Assembly: GCA_963745595.1 (NCBI GenBank)
Contig: CAVUYB010000007.1
Location: 372,001 to 436,000, forward strand
From: DASZUK01 sp963745595
GTDB taxonomy: Bacteria; Actinomycetota; Acidimicrobiia; Acidimicrobiales; RAAP-2
Direction: 5' to 3'
Length of the DNA: 64,000 nt
The notes under the pieces are model-generated. The model searched no databases, was not told where the DNA came from, and saw nothing but the letters and a program-made list of their open reading frames with translations. Shown piece after piece: positions 9,280 through 18,731 of this stretch. The translations under genes and the position numbers were made by a program. How positions within the stretch are numbered: position 1 is the stretch's first letter; each line of letters begins with the position of its first letter.

Positions 9280-10040
9280 GCCTCGGCCCCGGCGGTCACG
9301 CCGATGACGAACGACACGGTGCGGACCTCGACCTCGTCCCGGTCGTAGTCCATCGTGGCGACGTGGTAGCTCCGCTCGAGCCAGACCCGCTCGCACGGGC
9401 CGGCGACGGAGGCGGCGAGCAGGTCGCCGTTGGTCGGCGGCACGACGTGGTCCTCCCGGCTCGACAGCAGCAGTACCGGGCAGCGGATGTCGCCGAGGGC
9501 CAGCGCGACGTCCTCGACCCCCTCGAACAGCGAGAGGGCGGCGGCCAGCGGCGTGCCGTCGTAACCGAGCTCCGCCACGCCGGGCTGGGCGATGTCGGAG
9601 CCGATGCTCGGGGCGATGGGCACGCCGGCGTCGAGCATGTCGTGGATGGCCGAGCGCAGCTCGTCGCCGGGCGGCTCGACGAGCGGGTTGACGACGGCGA
9701 TGCCGCTGATCTCGGGGTGGCGCTCGGCCAGCCAGCAGGTGAGCGAGCCGCCCATCGACAGGCCGACGACGGCCACCCGGGCGCTCCGGGCGGCCAGCTC
9801 CTGGTACGCGGTCTCGGCGGCGGCCGTCCAGTCGGCCCAGCGGCAGGGCACGAGGTCGTCGACCGCGGTGCCGTGACCAGGCAGCCGCGGCAGCTCGACG
9901 GTGAGGCCGGCGTCGGCCAGTTTCTCGGCGACGCCCCGCATCGACGCCGGGCTGCCGGTGAAGCCGTGCAGCACGAGCACGCTGTCGGGGCCGCCGGTGG
10001 CGGAGAACGGCTCGGCGCCGGGCAGGAGAGGAGCGGTCAC
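9276..10040 (-). CDS. Alpha/beta hydrolase, Est30-like carboxylesterase
   Basis: A 254-residue cytosolic alpha/beta hydrolase. Seen: VLVLHGFTGSPASMRGVAE (oxyanion strand), VVGLSMGGSLTCWLAE (nucleophile Ser in GLSMGG), the acid residue in SSREDHVVPPTNG and the histidine in ERSYHVATMDYDRDE. This order matches Est30/monoacylglycerol-lipase-type carboxylesterases, which hydrolyse short acyl esters. Start GTG 10040 gives the typical length; nothing conserved lies upstream. It is coupled to gatC by a GTGA overlap. Co-transcription with gatCAB probably reflects operon packing rather than function. Confidence 0.85.
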   Translation of the reverse strand: MTAPLLPGAEPFSATGGPDSVLVLHGFTGSPASMRGVAEKLADAGLTVELPRLPGHGTAVDDLVPCRWADWTAAAETAYQELAARSARVAVVGLSMGGSLTCWLAERHPEISGIAVVNPLVEPPGDELRSAIHDMLDAGVPIAPSIGSDIAQPGVAELGYDGTPLAAALSLFEGVEDVALALGDIRCPVLLLSSREDHVVPPTNGDLLAASVAGPCERVWLERSYHVATMDYDRDEVEVRTVSFVIGVTAGAEA

Positions 10041-10127
10041 GCCAGGGCATGCTACCGACGCCGCGGGTAACGTACCGCCGGCTGCCGACCAGGGCCGGGC
10101 GGGGCCGAGAAGGAGAGCCGATCGACC

Positions 10128-10529
10128 ATGCCGTACCCGTTCCTCAGCGACGAGTGGATCGACGAGGCCCGCCGCATCCGGGCCGAGTACCGCGGCCAGG
10201 CCGAGCCGGCCGCCTTTCCGGTGCGGATGAACCTGGTCGTCACCGAGCTGCCGTTCGGCGACGGCACGCTCGACGCCCACCTCGACACGTCGGCCGGTGA
10301 GCTGGAGATCGACAAGGGCCACCTCGACGAGGCCGACCTGAAGGTCACCGTCGACTACGACACCGCCAAGGCGATCCTGGTCGACGGCAACGCCGGCGCC
10401 GGCATGCAGGCGTTCATGGCCGGCAAGGTCCGCGTCGAGGGCGACATGACCAAGCTGATGGCCCTCCAGTCCGGTCCGATCGACAACGCGCAGGAGATGG
10501 CCGCCCGCCTGCGGGCGATCACGGAATAG
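10128..10529 (+). CDS. SCP2 sterol-carrier-domain protein
   Basis: A 133-residue protein with the SCP2 lipid-binding fold pattern: VTVDYDTAKAILVDGNAGAG, then MQAFMAGKVRVEGDMTKLMA near the C-terminus. SCP2 domains bind acyl-CoAs or sterol-like lipids. A good ribosome site (GGAGA) precedes ATG 10128. It is convergent with a short-chain dehydrogenase of the type that often accompanies SCP2 proteins in lipid or beta-oxidation contexts, so a role in acyl-chain metabolism is plausible but unproven. Confidence 0.85.
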   Translation: MPYPFLSDEWIDEARRIRAEYRGQAEPAAFPVRMNLVVTELPFGDGTLDAHLDTSAGELEIDKGHLDEADLKVTVDYDTAKAILVDGNAGAGMQAFMAGKVRVEGDMTKLMALQSGPIDNAQEMAARLRAITE

Positions 10530-10633
10530 CCATCGTCGAGTAGCCATCACCGAGTGGACAGCCCCGCCGCAGTCGCCGGGTCGACCCCGTCCACCGGCGA
10601 ACCGTCTAGCCGAGCAGCTGGGGCGGTCCCGGC

Positions 10634-11524
10634 TCAGCCGAGCAGCCGGCCCATCTCCGCCTGCAGGTCGGCCACCGTCCAGCGGGTCGGCCGGTCGATC
10701 GAGTCGGTCATCGTCCAGTTCTGGAAGGTCTGGACCGTCCCGCCCTGGACGAAGAAGACGCGTCCGGTCACCGGACAGTCCTCGGTGGCCAGGTAGCCGA
10801 CCACCGGCGAGATGTTCGCCGGGTCCCACAGGTCGAACAGCGCCCCGTCGTTCGGGGCGCGGACGATGTCGGACAGGCCGGGCGTCGACTCGGTCATCCG
10901 GGTCCGGGCGGCCGGGGCGATGGCGTTGACGCGGACGCCGTAGCGGCTGAGCTCCTGGGCGGCGATGACCGTGAACGCGCCGATGCCGGCCTTGGCCGCG
11001 CCGTAGTTGCTCTGGCCGGGGTTGCCGAGCAGGCCGGACGTCGACGACGTGTTGACGACCGACGCTTTCACGTCTTCGCCGGCCTTGCTCTTCTCCCGCC
11101 AGTACGCGGCGGCGTGCCGGGTGGGGACGAAGTGCCCTTTCAGGTGGACGTGGATGACGCTGTCCCAGTCCTCCTCGGTCATGTTGACGAGCACGCGGTC
11201 GCGCAGGATGCCGGCGTTGTTCACCAGGACGTGGAGGTCGCCGAAGGCGTCGATCGCCGCGTCGACGAGCCGCTTGCCGCCGTCCCAGTCGGCGACGTCG
11301 TCGGCGTTGGCGATGGCCTCGCCACCGGCCTCGGTGATCTCGGCGACGACCTGCTCGGCCGGGCTCCGATCGTCGCCCGAGCCGTCGCCCGAGCCGTCGA
11401 CCGGACCGCCGAGGTCGTTGACGACGACCTTCGCCCCCTCGGCCGCCAGCAGCAGGGCGTGCTCGCGCCCGATGCCGCGACCGGCCCCGGTGATGATCGC
11501 CACGCGCCCGTCGAGTGCACCCAT
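10634..11524 (-). CDS. SDR-family oxidoreductase (FabG / multifunctional-enzyme-2 type)
   Basis: A 296-residue short-chain dehydrogenase. The NAD(P) site is VAIITGAGRGIGREHALLLA; LVNNAGILRDRVLVNMTEED follows. The catalytic Ser lies in VVNTSSTSGLLGN, and Tyr/Lys in YGAAKAGIGAFT. The VVNDLGG...G.D segment after beta-2 and ILRD.....M are characteristic of peroxisomal-type (3R)-hydroxyacyl-CoA dehydrogenases. It probably oxidises hydroxyacyl-CoA or steroid-like substrates. Start ATG 11524. Convergent with the SCP2 gene across about 100 bases containing an imperfect CGCCGG/CCGGCG stem. Confidence 0.88.
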   Translation of the reverse strand: MGALDGRVAIITGAGRGIGREHALLLAAEGAKVVVNDLGGPVDGSGDGSGDDRSPAEQVVAEITEAGGEAIANADDVADWDGGKRLVDAAIDAFGDLHVLVNNAGILRDRVLVNMTEEDWDSVIHVHLKGHFVPTRHAAAYWREKSKAGEDVKASVVNTSSTSGLLGNPGQSNYGAAKAGIGAFTVIAAQELSRYGVRVNAIAPAARTRMTESTPGLSDIVRAPNDGALFDLWDPANISPVVGYLATEDCPVTGRVFFVQGGTVQTFQNWTMTDSIDRPTRWTVADLQAEMGRLLG

Positions 11525-11626
11525 GTCCGCTCCTGTCGCCGGGTCGACCCTGATCGTTCAGTGGCCACAGGGTAGCGGCGCCCCCCGGACCGGCCGCCAG
11601 CCAGCCGGTTCACCCGGTCGGCTCGG

Positions 11627-11931
11627 TCAGCGGCGGGCGACCAGCCGCGACCACCAGTGCGGATCGCGGGCGTGGGCGTGGAAGTGGTCGGGGATCTGGC
11701 GCATCACCCGGTCGAGCGACCAGCCGTCGGGGCCGAACCGCTCGTCGGCCACCCGGGTCAGCTCGGCGACCATGTGCGCCACGTCCTCGGCCGGCGGCTC
11801 CGCCCCGTGCCGCTTCCAGACGACCATCGGCACGTCGCAGATCTCACAGTCGGCCACCCAGCAGACGTCGTCCTCCGCGTGCCACGGCGTGATGCGGGCG
11901 GCTTCGCAGAGGTCGCAGGTCCGGCGGTCAC
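11627..11931 (-). CDS. Small Cys/Trp/His-rich conserved-looking hypothetical protein
   Basis: The frame reads CDLCEAARITPWHAEDDVC, then WVADCEICDVPMVVWKRHGA and a His/Trp-rich end (DHFHAHARDPHWWSRL). Two CxxC pairs suggest a metal-binding knuckle. The first conventional in-frame start (GTG 11857) lies inside this motif. The natural start is GTG 11931, overlapping the kinase stop (GTGA), but it is one frame off, so another single-base error near 11920 is likely. The family is not one I can name; no function assigned. Confidence 0.6.
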
Positions 11932-14186
11932 TGGGTGTACAGGTTGACCGCGGTGCCCTTCGTCACCGGCTGGCCGGCCAGCGGGACCGTCGTGAACACC
12001 TTGCCCTTGGCCGGCCCGTAGATCTGACCGACGGTCAGCCCGGCCTGCTGCAGGGCGGCCGTCGCCGCGTCCGCTGTGTCCTTGGTGACGTCGGGCACCG
12101 GGATCATCTGCGGGCCCTGGGAAACCTGGACGGTGACGGTCGTCCCCGGCGGCTGTGTCGTCCCGGCGGCCGGTGTCGTGCCGATGACCTGGCCGGCCGG
12201 CACGGTTGTCGAGTACGCCTGCACCTCCGTCGGCGTCAGCCCGGCCGCCTTGATCGTTGTCGCGGCGGCTGTGTACGACGCCGCGCCGGCGACCGTCGGC
12301 ACCGGCACGGGCTTCTTGCCCTTCGACACCGCGACGGCGATCGTCGACCCGTACGGCGCGACGGTGGCGTTCAGCTTGCCGTCGTACGACCAGTTGATGA
12401 TCTGGCCGGACGGCACCGTTGTTGTGTACGCCAGCAGCGCCGGGCAGGTGGCCTTGAAGTGGGCTTCGGCGAGCAGCCGGACCGCGGTGTCGCACGTCAG
12501 GCCGCCGGCGAGCGACGGGATCGGCTCCGACGGCAGGCCCTTGGACGGCACGACGTGGACGACCGACCCCTCCTTCAGTGTCGTCTTCGGCGCCGGCTGC
12601 TGGCTGATGACGGTCCCGGCGGGGACCGACGTCGAGTAGACGGCGTCGCCGACCGCCAGCGTGAAGTGGTCGGCCGCCGCCGCCTGGTGGGCGGCGGCCA
12701 GGGTCTGGCCGTCGAGCGACGGGACCGGATGGCTCGGCGTGAACGCCTGCTCGTGCGCGGCGATGAGCAGCCCGGCGGCCACCGCGGCGGCCAGCACGAC
12801 GACGCCGACGATCCACGGCCACTTGCGACGGGTCCGCTGACGGATCGACGGCGGTTCGCCCGGCTGCCGACACCCCGGCCGCCGACACCCCGACCCAGGC
12901 CGCGGCGTCCGCCGCGACCCCGTCACCGTCACCAGCTCCACCGACGGTCGTCGGTGCGGTACGGGCCGCCGCCTCGGCCCGCTCGACCGCCTCGACGTCG
13001 AACGGCCCCGACCCCGGTGTTCTAGACCCCGTCGGCCCGGATGCCGCCACCCCAGATGTCGCCCGGCCCGATGCGGCCAAGCCCGATGCGGCCAAGCCCG
13101 ATGCGGCCAAGCCCGATGCGGCCAAGCCCGATGCGGCCAAGCCCGGGCCCGACGGGCCGATGCCCCGGAGCCAGACGTCGACGGCTCGGCCGGCGGCGGG
13201 CCGGACGGGGGTGGCACGACGGCGGTCTCGTCCGGCCGGGCCGCGCCGGCGACCAGGCCGGGGACGACCGCGGTCAGGTCCCGGGTGTCGCCGCCGGCCG
13301 CGCCGGTCGGGGCCACCCGACCGGGCCGCTCGTCGACCCGGATGGGCAAGGTGGCCGCCGGGGGCAGCGATGCGCCGACGGCCTCGAGCAGCGCGCCCAT
13401 CCGGGCCGCGTCGATCCGGTCGTTGACGGTCGAGGCCGTCGCCCGGGCGAGGACGTCGTCGAGCGGCCCGAGGGCCGGATGGCGGGGCAACGTCGCGCCG
13501 ACGCGGGCCATCAGCGTGCCGACCGTCGTGTCGGTGACGAACGGGACCTCGCCGGTGAGCGACTCGTAGAGGACGAGCCCGAGCGAGTACACGTCGGCCC
13601 GGCCGTCGACCGGGCGGCCCTCGGCCTGCTCCGGCGACGCGTACCGGGCCGTCCCGACCATGGCGCCGGCCGGCTCCGTCCAGGCCGCCTCGGCCAGGGC
13701 GCGGGCGACGCCGAAGTCGGCGATCCGGACCCGGCCCTCCTCGTCGAAGAGCATGTTCGCCGGCTTCACGTCCCGGTGGACGAGGCCGCGGGCGTGGGCG
13801 TAGGCCAGGCCCTGCGCGGCCTCCGCGCCGATCCGGGCGGCCTGGGCGTGGGACAGCCGGAACTGGCGGTCGAGGACGTCCCGCAGGCTCCCGCCGTGCA
13901 GGTACTCGAGCACGAGGTACGGCCCGTCGGCGTCCTCGCCCCAGTCGAAGACCCGCAGGATGTTCGGGTGGTTGAGCGACGCCACCGATCGGGCCTCGGC
14001 CCGGAACCGCTTGAGGAACGACTCGTCGTGGGCCAACCCCGGTTGGAGGACCTTGACGGCCACGCGACGCTGCAGCGACACGTCCTCGGCCAGGAAGACG
14101 TGGGCCGACGCGCCGGTGCCCAGGGCGGAGACCAGCCGGTACCGCTTCCCGAGCACCCGGCCGATGGAATCGGAGATCAAGGGCAT
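11928..14186 (-). CDS. PASTA-domain Ser/Thr protein kinase (PknB-like)
   Basis: A membrane kinase that senses cell-wall fragments through extracellular PASTA domains and phosphorylates growth/division proteins. Residues about 13-270 form the kinase: GTGASAHVFLAED (P-loop), VAVKVLQ (Lys), HRDVKPANMLFDEEG (catalytic loop), IADFGVAR (DFG), GTARYASPEQAEG. A Pro/Ala-rich linker follows. Then come a TM helix (KWPWIVGVVVLAAAVAAGLL) and roughly four PASTA repeats with the VP..G.....A motif to the end. Within the linker (about 12840-13155) coding character is much better in another minus-strand frame, giving (GLAAS) repeats and an Ala-rich stretch with high third-position GC. Two compensating indels there are likely. 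Total length is normal for the family. Confidence 0.93.
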   Translation of the reverse strand: MPLISDSIGRVLGKRYRLVSALGTGASAHVFLAEDVSLQRRVAVKVLQPGLAHDESFLKRFRAEARSVASLNHPNILRVFDWGEDADGPYLVLEYLHGGSLRDVLDRQFRLSHAQAARIGAEAAQGLAYAHARGLVHRDVKPANMLFDEEGRVRIADFGVARALAEAAWTEPAGAMVGTARYASPEQAEGRPVDGRADVYSLGLVLYESLTGEVPFVTDTTVGTLMARVGATLPRHPALGPLDDVLARATASTVNDRIDAARMGALLEAVGASLPPAATLPIRVDERPGRVAPTGAAGGDTRDLTAVVPGLVAGAARPDETAVVPPPSGPPPAEPSTSGSGASARRARAWPHRAWPHRAWPHRAWPHRAWPHRAGRHLGWRHPGRRGLEHRGRGRSTSRRSSGPRRRPVPHRRPSVELVTVTGSRRTPRPGSGCRRPGCRQPGEPPSIRQRTRRKWPWIVGVVVLAAAVAAGLLIAAHEQAFTPSHPVPSLDGQTLAAAHQAAAADHFTLAVGDAVYSTSVPAGTVISQQPAPKTTLKEGSVVHVVPSKGLPSEPIPSLAGGLTCDTAVRLLAEAHFKATCPALLAYTTTVPSGQIINWSYDGKLNATVAPYGSTIAVAVSKGKKPVPVPTVAGAASYTAAATTIKAAGLTPTEVQAYSTTVPAGQVIGTTPAAGTTQPPGTTVTVQVSQGPQMIPVPDVTKDTADAATAALQQAGLTVGQIYGPAKGKVFTTVPLAGQPVTKGTAVNLYTQ
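13066..13140. repeat. 15-bp tandem repeat x5 in the kinase linker
   Basis: Five uninterrupted copies of gcccgatgcggccaa. In the better-supported minus-strand frame they encode repeating Gly-Leu-Ala-Ala-Ser; in the uninterrupted kinase frame they would read Arg-Ala-Trp-Pro-His. The repeat sits in the juxtamembrane linker and is a candidate length-variable site. Confidence 0.85.
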
Positions 14187-14232
14187 CGAAGCAGCTCCAG
14201 GCTACCGAGGTCCCTCCACCCTTCGGGGGACG

Positions 14233-16388
14233 CTACCGCACCTCTCCGGGGATCTGCCCGGTGGCGAGCAGCTCGTCGAAGTCGGCCGCGTCGACGATCG
14301 GGATGCCGAGCGCCTCGGCTTTCTTCGTCTTCGACGCGCCCGGCGCGTCGCCGACGACGACCGCGTACGTCTTCTTCGAGACCGATCCCGGCGACTTGCC
14401 GCCCCGGACGACGATCGCCTCCTCGGCCTCCTCCCGGCTGTAGCCGGGAACCGTGCCGGTGACGACGACCGACCGACCGGCCAGTGGTCCGGCGTCGGCG
14501 TCGGCGGCTCCCTCCTCGCCGGCGGCGGGGACGACACCGCCCGCCGGCACGCCGGGCTCGGCCATCGTCACCCCGGCCGCCCGCAGCCGGTCGAGGACGA
14601 GCCGGTTCACCGGATTGGCCAGGAACGTGACGACGCTGTCGGCGATCACCGGCCCGATGCCCTCGACCGCGGCGACCGTCTCGGTCGGCGCGGCGAGCAG
14701 CGTGTCCAGTGTGCCGACGGCCCGGGCCAGCGCCCGGGCGCCGGCCGGCCCGAGGTGGCGAACGCCGAGGGCGACGAGCAGCCGGCTGAACGGCCGGCCC
14801 TTCGACGTCTCGATGCCGCGGACGAGGTTGGCCGCGGACAGCTCGCCCATTCGCTCGAGCGCGGCCAGCCGGTCGGGCTCGAGGAGGTAGAGGTCGGCCG
14901 GGTCGGCCGCCAGGCCGTCGCGCACGAGCTGGACGACGCGCTCCTCCCCGAGCCCCTCGATGTCCATGGCGCCGCGGGACGCGAAGTGGACGATCCGCTG
15001 CACCCGCTGGGCCGGGCAGTCGATGTTCGTGCAGTAGGTGTCGCTCTCGCCTTCGAGGCGGACGAGCGGCGAGCCGCACGACGGGCAGACCGTCGGGAAC
15101 TTCCAGCGCGGCTTGCGGCGCTTCGGCGCCTCCGGGCCGCCGATGACCGGACCGACGACCTCGGGGATCACGTCGCCGGCCTTGCGGACGACGACGAGGT
15201 CGCCGGGGCGGACGTCCTTCAGGCGGACCTGGTCCTCGTTGTGCAGCGTCGCCAGGCTGACGGTCGAGCCGCCGACGAAGACCGGCTCGAGGGCGGCGAA
15301 CGGCGTCGCCCGGCCGGTCCGGCCGATCGAGACCTGGATGGCCAGCAGCCGGGTCGTCCGCTCCTCGGGCGGGAACTTGAAGGCGATCGCCCATCGCGGC
15401 GCCCGCGACGTGGCGCCCAACCGGTCGTGCAGCGCGAGCTCGTCGACCTTGACGACGACGCCGTCGATCTCGTACGGCAGGTCGTGGCGGTGGCCGGCCA
15501 GCTCGCGGCAGCGCTCGAAGGCGGCGGTGACGCCGGTCACCGCCCGGGCGTCCGGGCTGACCGGCAGCCCGGCCGTCCGGAGCAGGTCGAGCACCTGGCT
15601 CTGCCGGGCCGGCGGCCACCGGCCGGTGCCGGCCGCGTCCTCGGGCGGCGCGCCGTCGACCTCGCCGATCTGGTACGCCCAGAACGAGAGCGGGCGGGCC
15701 GCGGTCATCGCCGGGTCCTTCTGCCGCAGCGACCCGGCGGCCGAGTTGCGGGGGTTGACGAACGCCTTCGTCCCGGCCGCCACGGCCCGCTCGTTGTAGG
15801 CGGCGAAGTCGGCCGTCGGCATGTAGATCTCGCCGCGCACCTCGACGTGCCGCGGGTACGGCCCGGCCGCCGGGTCGAGCTCGTGCGGCACGTCGCGCAC
15901 GGTCGCCACGTTGGCCGTGACGTCCTCGCCGGTGACGCCGTCGCCGCGGGTGGCGGCCTGCGTCAGCCGGCCGTCGACGTACGTGATCGACATGGCGACG
16001 CCGTCGACCTTCGGCTCGCAGGAGAACGCCAGCTCGTCGAGGTCGACGTCGGGCAGGAGCCGGCGGAGCCGGTCGGCCCAGGCGTCCAGCTCGGCCTCGT
16101 CGAACGCGTTGTCGAGGCTCATCATCGGCACGCGGTGCCGGACCTCGGCGAACAGTCCCGACGCCGGGGCGCCGACCGTCTGGGTCGGCGAGTCCGCCGT
16201 GACGAGCGCCGGGTGTGCCGCCTCCAGCTGGCGCAGCTCCCGGACGAGCGCGTCGTAGTCGGCGTCGGGGATCTCCGGCGCGTCGAGCTCGTGGTAGCGG
16301 CGGTTGTGGTACTCGATCAGCTCCCGGAGCTCGACCGCCCGGGCCTCGGCCCGCCCGTCGGCCGCCCCGGTCCGCCGCGGTCGGCCAT
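14233..16388 (-). CDS. ligA: NAD-dependent DNA ligase LigA (indel near start)
   Basis: Seals nicks during replication and repair using NAD+. Domains in order: Ia (VELRELIEYHNRRYHELDAP), adenylation domain with catalytic Lys in CEPKVDG, and TRGDGVTGEDVTAN and NPRNSAAGSLRQ. The OB fold follows (GRTGRATPFAALEPVFVGG), then the four-Cys zinc finger (CPSCGSPLVRLEGESDTYC then C.....C), HhH repeats, and a BRCT domain (SVVVTGTVPGYSREEAEEAI). The frame is open to about 16385 but lacks a start codon. ATG 16388, four bases after the mnmA stop, lies one frame off, so one indel in the GGACCGGGGCGG run is likely. GTG 16131 would delete domain Ia. Confidence 0.93.
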
Positions 16389-16389
16389 C

Positions 16390-17451
16390 TCAGGCGGCGA
16401 TGCCGGCCCCGACGACCGCGTCGGGGTCGCGGGCGTCGTAGAGGGCGACCGTCTGGCCCGGGGCGACCGGGCGCTGCCGCTCGTCGAACCGGACGACCGG
16501 CCCGTCGCTCGGCCAGCTCGAAGGCGCAGCCGGCCGGCCGGCCGTGGGCGCTCGTCTGGGCCACCGCCCGGGTGCCGGCGACCAGCGGGTCGGCCACCCA
16601 CGTCAGGCTGTCGGGGATCGAGCCGGACGTCGTCGGCCACCGCGTCGTCGGGCCCGCCGACGACCACCCGCCGGCCGGGCACGTCGACGGCGACGACGTA
16701 GCGCCGCTGCCCGTCGGTCCCGTGGCCCATCCCCCGCCGCTGGCCGACCGTCACGAGCTCGACCGCGTCGACCGACCCGACGACCGCGCCGGACGCCCCG
16801 TCGACGACGTCGGCCGCGTGCAGCGCCAACCGGCGTCCGAGGAAGCCGAGCCGGCCGTCGGCGCCGTGGATGAAACAGACGTCCTGGCTGTCCGGCTTGT
16901 CGGCCGTCCGCAGCCCGAGCCGGCCGGCGTGGTCGCGGACGGCGGCTTTCGTCAGCTGGCCGACCGGCAGGACGACCCGGGCCAGCTGGTCCTGGCCGAG
17001 CATCGAGAGCACGTACGACTGGTCCTTCTTCGGGTCCGCCCCCCGCCGCAGCTCGAAGCCCTCCGCCGTTTCGTCGAACCTGGGCATGGTGGCCGGTGGC
17101 CAGGACGTCGAAGCCGAGCCGGACCGACCGGTCGAGCAGGCGGTCGAACTTGACGTGCCGGTTGCACTCGATGCACGGGTTCGGCGTCCGGCCGGCGGCG
17201 TGCGCGGCGACGTACGGCTCGACGACGGCCGCGCCGAACTCGTCGGTCATGTTGAAGACGTGGTGGGCGATGCCGAGCTGCTGGGCCACCCGCCGGGCGT
17301 CGTCGACGTCGGCCACCGAGCAGCAGCCGGAGTCCGACGGGCCGCCCCACAGCTTGAGCGTCGCCCCGACGACGTCGTGGCCGGCCTCGACGAGCAGCGC
17401 GGCCGCGACCGAGGAGTCGACCCCGCCGGACATGGCCACGAGCACACGCAC
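16390..17451 (-). CDS. mnmA: tRNA 2-thiouridylase MnmA, split across frames
   Basis: Thiolates U34 of Lys/Glu/Gln tRNAs using sulfur delivered by a cysteine desulfurase. Start GTG 17451 gives VRVLVAMSGGVDSSVAAALL (PP-loop SGGVDSS), then GCCSVADVDDARRVA, NPCIECNRHVKFD and FDVLATGHHA. At about 17050 an extra base moves the frame to FELRRGADPKKDQSYVLSML and DSQDVCFIHG. A further shift near 16620 leads to VADPLVAGTRAVAQTSAHGR. A third near 16500 leads to PVVRFDERQRPVAPGQTVAL and the stop at 16390. All family blocks are present in order, so the gene is probably functional and the three shifts are sequence errors. Confidence 0.88.
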
Positions 17452-17549
17452 GACTCGGATTCTGCCAGCTTCCCGCCGGTCCGTCCCCGTCCCAGCCCGT
17501 CGCCACCGGTCCACCGGCCCCGTCGCCGGTCCGCCGCCCCGGCGGCCCG

Positions 17550-18731
17550 TCAGCCCCGGAGGCGGGCGATCGCCGGCGGGACGGCGGCCAGGGCCCGGTC
17601 GACGTCGGCCGCGGTCGTCGAGTGGCCGAGGGTGAACCGGATACCGGTCCGGGCCTCGGCCGGCGGGACACCCATGGCCAGCAGGACGTGGCTCGGCTCG
17701 ACCGCCCCGCTGGCGCAGGCCGACCCGGCCGACGCGCAGATCCCGGCGTCGTCGAGCAGCACGAGCAGCTCTTCCTGGTCGACGCCGTCGAAACGAACGT
17801 GGCAGTGGCCGGGCAACACGCGGTCGCGGGGCGCGCTCTCGACCAGGCCCGGCACCGCGGCGGCCAGGCCGTCGGCCAGCTGGTCCCGCAGGCCGGCGAC
17901 CCGAGCCGACGCCTCGGCCCGGCGGCCGGCGACGACGGCCAGCGCGGTGGCCAAGCCGACCGCGCCGGCGACGTCGTTCGTCCCGCTCCGCCGGTCGCGC
18001 TCCTGGCCGCCGCCGTGGAGCAGCGGCGCCAGCCCGACGCCGGCCCGGGCCACCAGCGCGCCCGCGCCCTTCGGGCCGCCGACCTTGTGGGCGCTGACCG
18101 ACACGAGGTCGGCGGCCGCGGCGGCCGCGGCTACGTCGAGCCACGGCGCGGCCTGGACGGCGTCGGTGTGGACGACCGCCCGCGGCGCGGCGCGGCGGAC
18201 CAGCGCGACGACGTCGTCGAACGGCTGCACCGTCCCGACCTCGTTGTTGGCGAGCATGACCGAGACGAGCACGACGTCGGGACCGAGCACGTCGGCCAGC
18301 CGGGCCAGGTCGACCGCGCCGGCCGCGTCGACCGGCGCCTCCCGGTGGCGGACCAGCGGCCACCGGCGGCCGGCGGCCACCCGGCACGGCACGAGGACCG
18401 CGGCGTGCTCGACCGCGGAGGTCACGACCACTGCCGGCTCGGTCGCCGGACCGTCGGGAGCGGCAGCCGACCGCTCGAGCGCGGCGAGCGGGCCGAGGAC
18501 GGCCAGGTTGTCGGCCTCGGTGCCGCCGCTCGTGAAGATGACGTCGCCGGGCGCGGCGCCGAGTTGCTCGGCGACGACGTCCCGGGCTTCCTCCAGCGCG
18601 GTCCGGGCCTGGCGGGCCAGTCGGTGGCTACCGGACGCGTTGCCGTACCGGTCGGCCGCGAACGGCGCCATCGCCTCGACCACCTCCGGCAGCACCGGCG
18701 ACGTCGACGCGTGGTCGAGGTACGTGATCAG
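17550..18731 (-). CDS. Cysteine desulfurase (NifS/IscS family)
   Basis: A PLP enzyme that takes sulfur from cysteine for tRNA thiolation and Fe-S clusters. Seen: YLDHASTSPVLPEVVEAM at the N-terminus, FTSGGTEADNLAV, SAVEHAAVLVP, MLANNEVGTVQPF, the PLP lysine in SVSAHKVGGPKGAGAL, and the active-site Cys loop CASAGSACASGAVEPSHVL near the C-terminus. No ATG/GTG precedes the conserved YLDHA. CTG 18731 overlaps the upstream stop as CTGA, mirroring the ATGA couplings here, so I take it as the start. Immediately upstream of mnmA (99 bases), it is the likely sulfur donor for MnmA. Confidence 0.92.
   Translation of the reverse strand: MITYLDHASTSPVLPEVVEAMAPFAADRYGNASGSHRLARQARTALEEARDVVAEQLGAAPGDVIFTSGGTEADNLAVLGPLAALERSAAAPDGPATEPAVVVTSAVEHAAVLVPCRVAAGRRWPLVRHREAPVDAAGAVDLARLADVLGPDVVLVSVMLANNEVGTVQPFDDVVALVRRAAPRAVVHTDAVQAAPWLDVAAAAAAADLVSVSAHKVGGPKGAGALVARAGVGLAPLLHGGGQERDRRSGTNDVAGAVGLATALAVVAGRRAEASARVAGLRDQLADGLAAAVPGLVESAPRDRVLPGHCHVRFDGVDQEELLVLLDDAGICASAGSACASGAVEPSHVLLAMGVPPAEARTGIRFTLGHSTTAADVDRALAAVPPAIARLRG

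Noticed and set aside
5723..9307. 1194-codon plus-strand open frame across gatB and gatA
   Set aside because: A shadow of the minus-strand gatCAB genes, which carry all family motifs.
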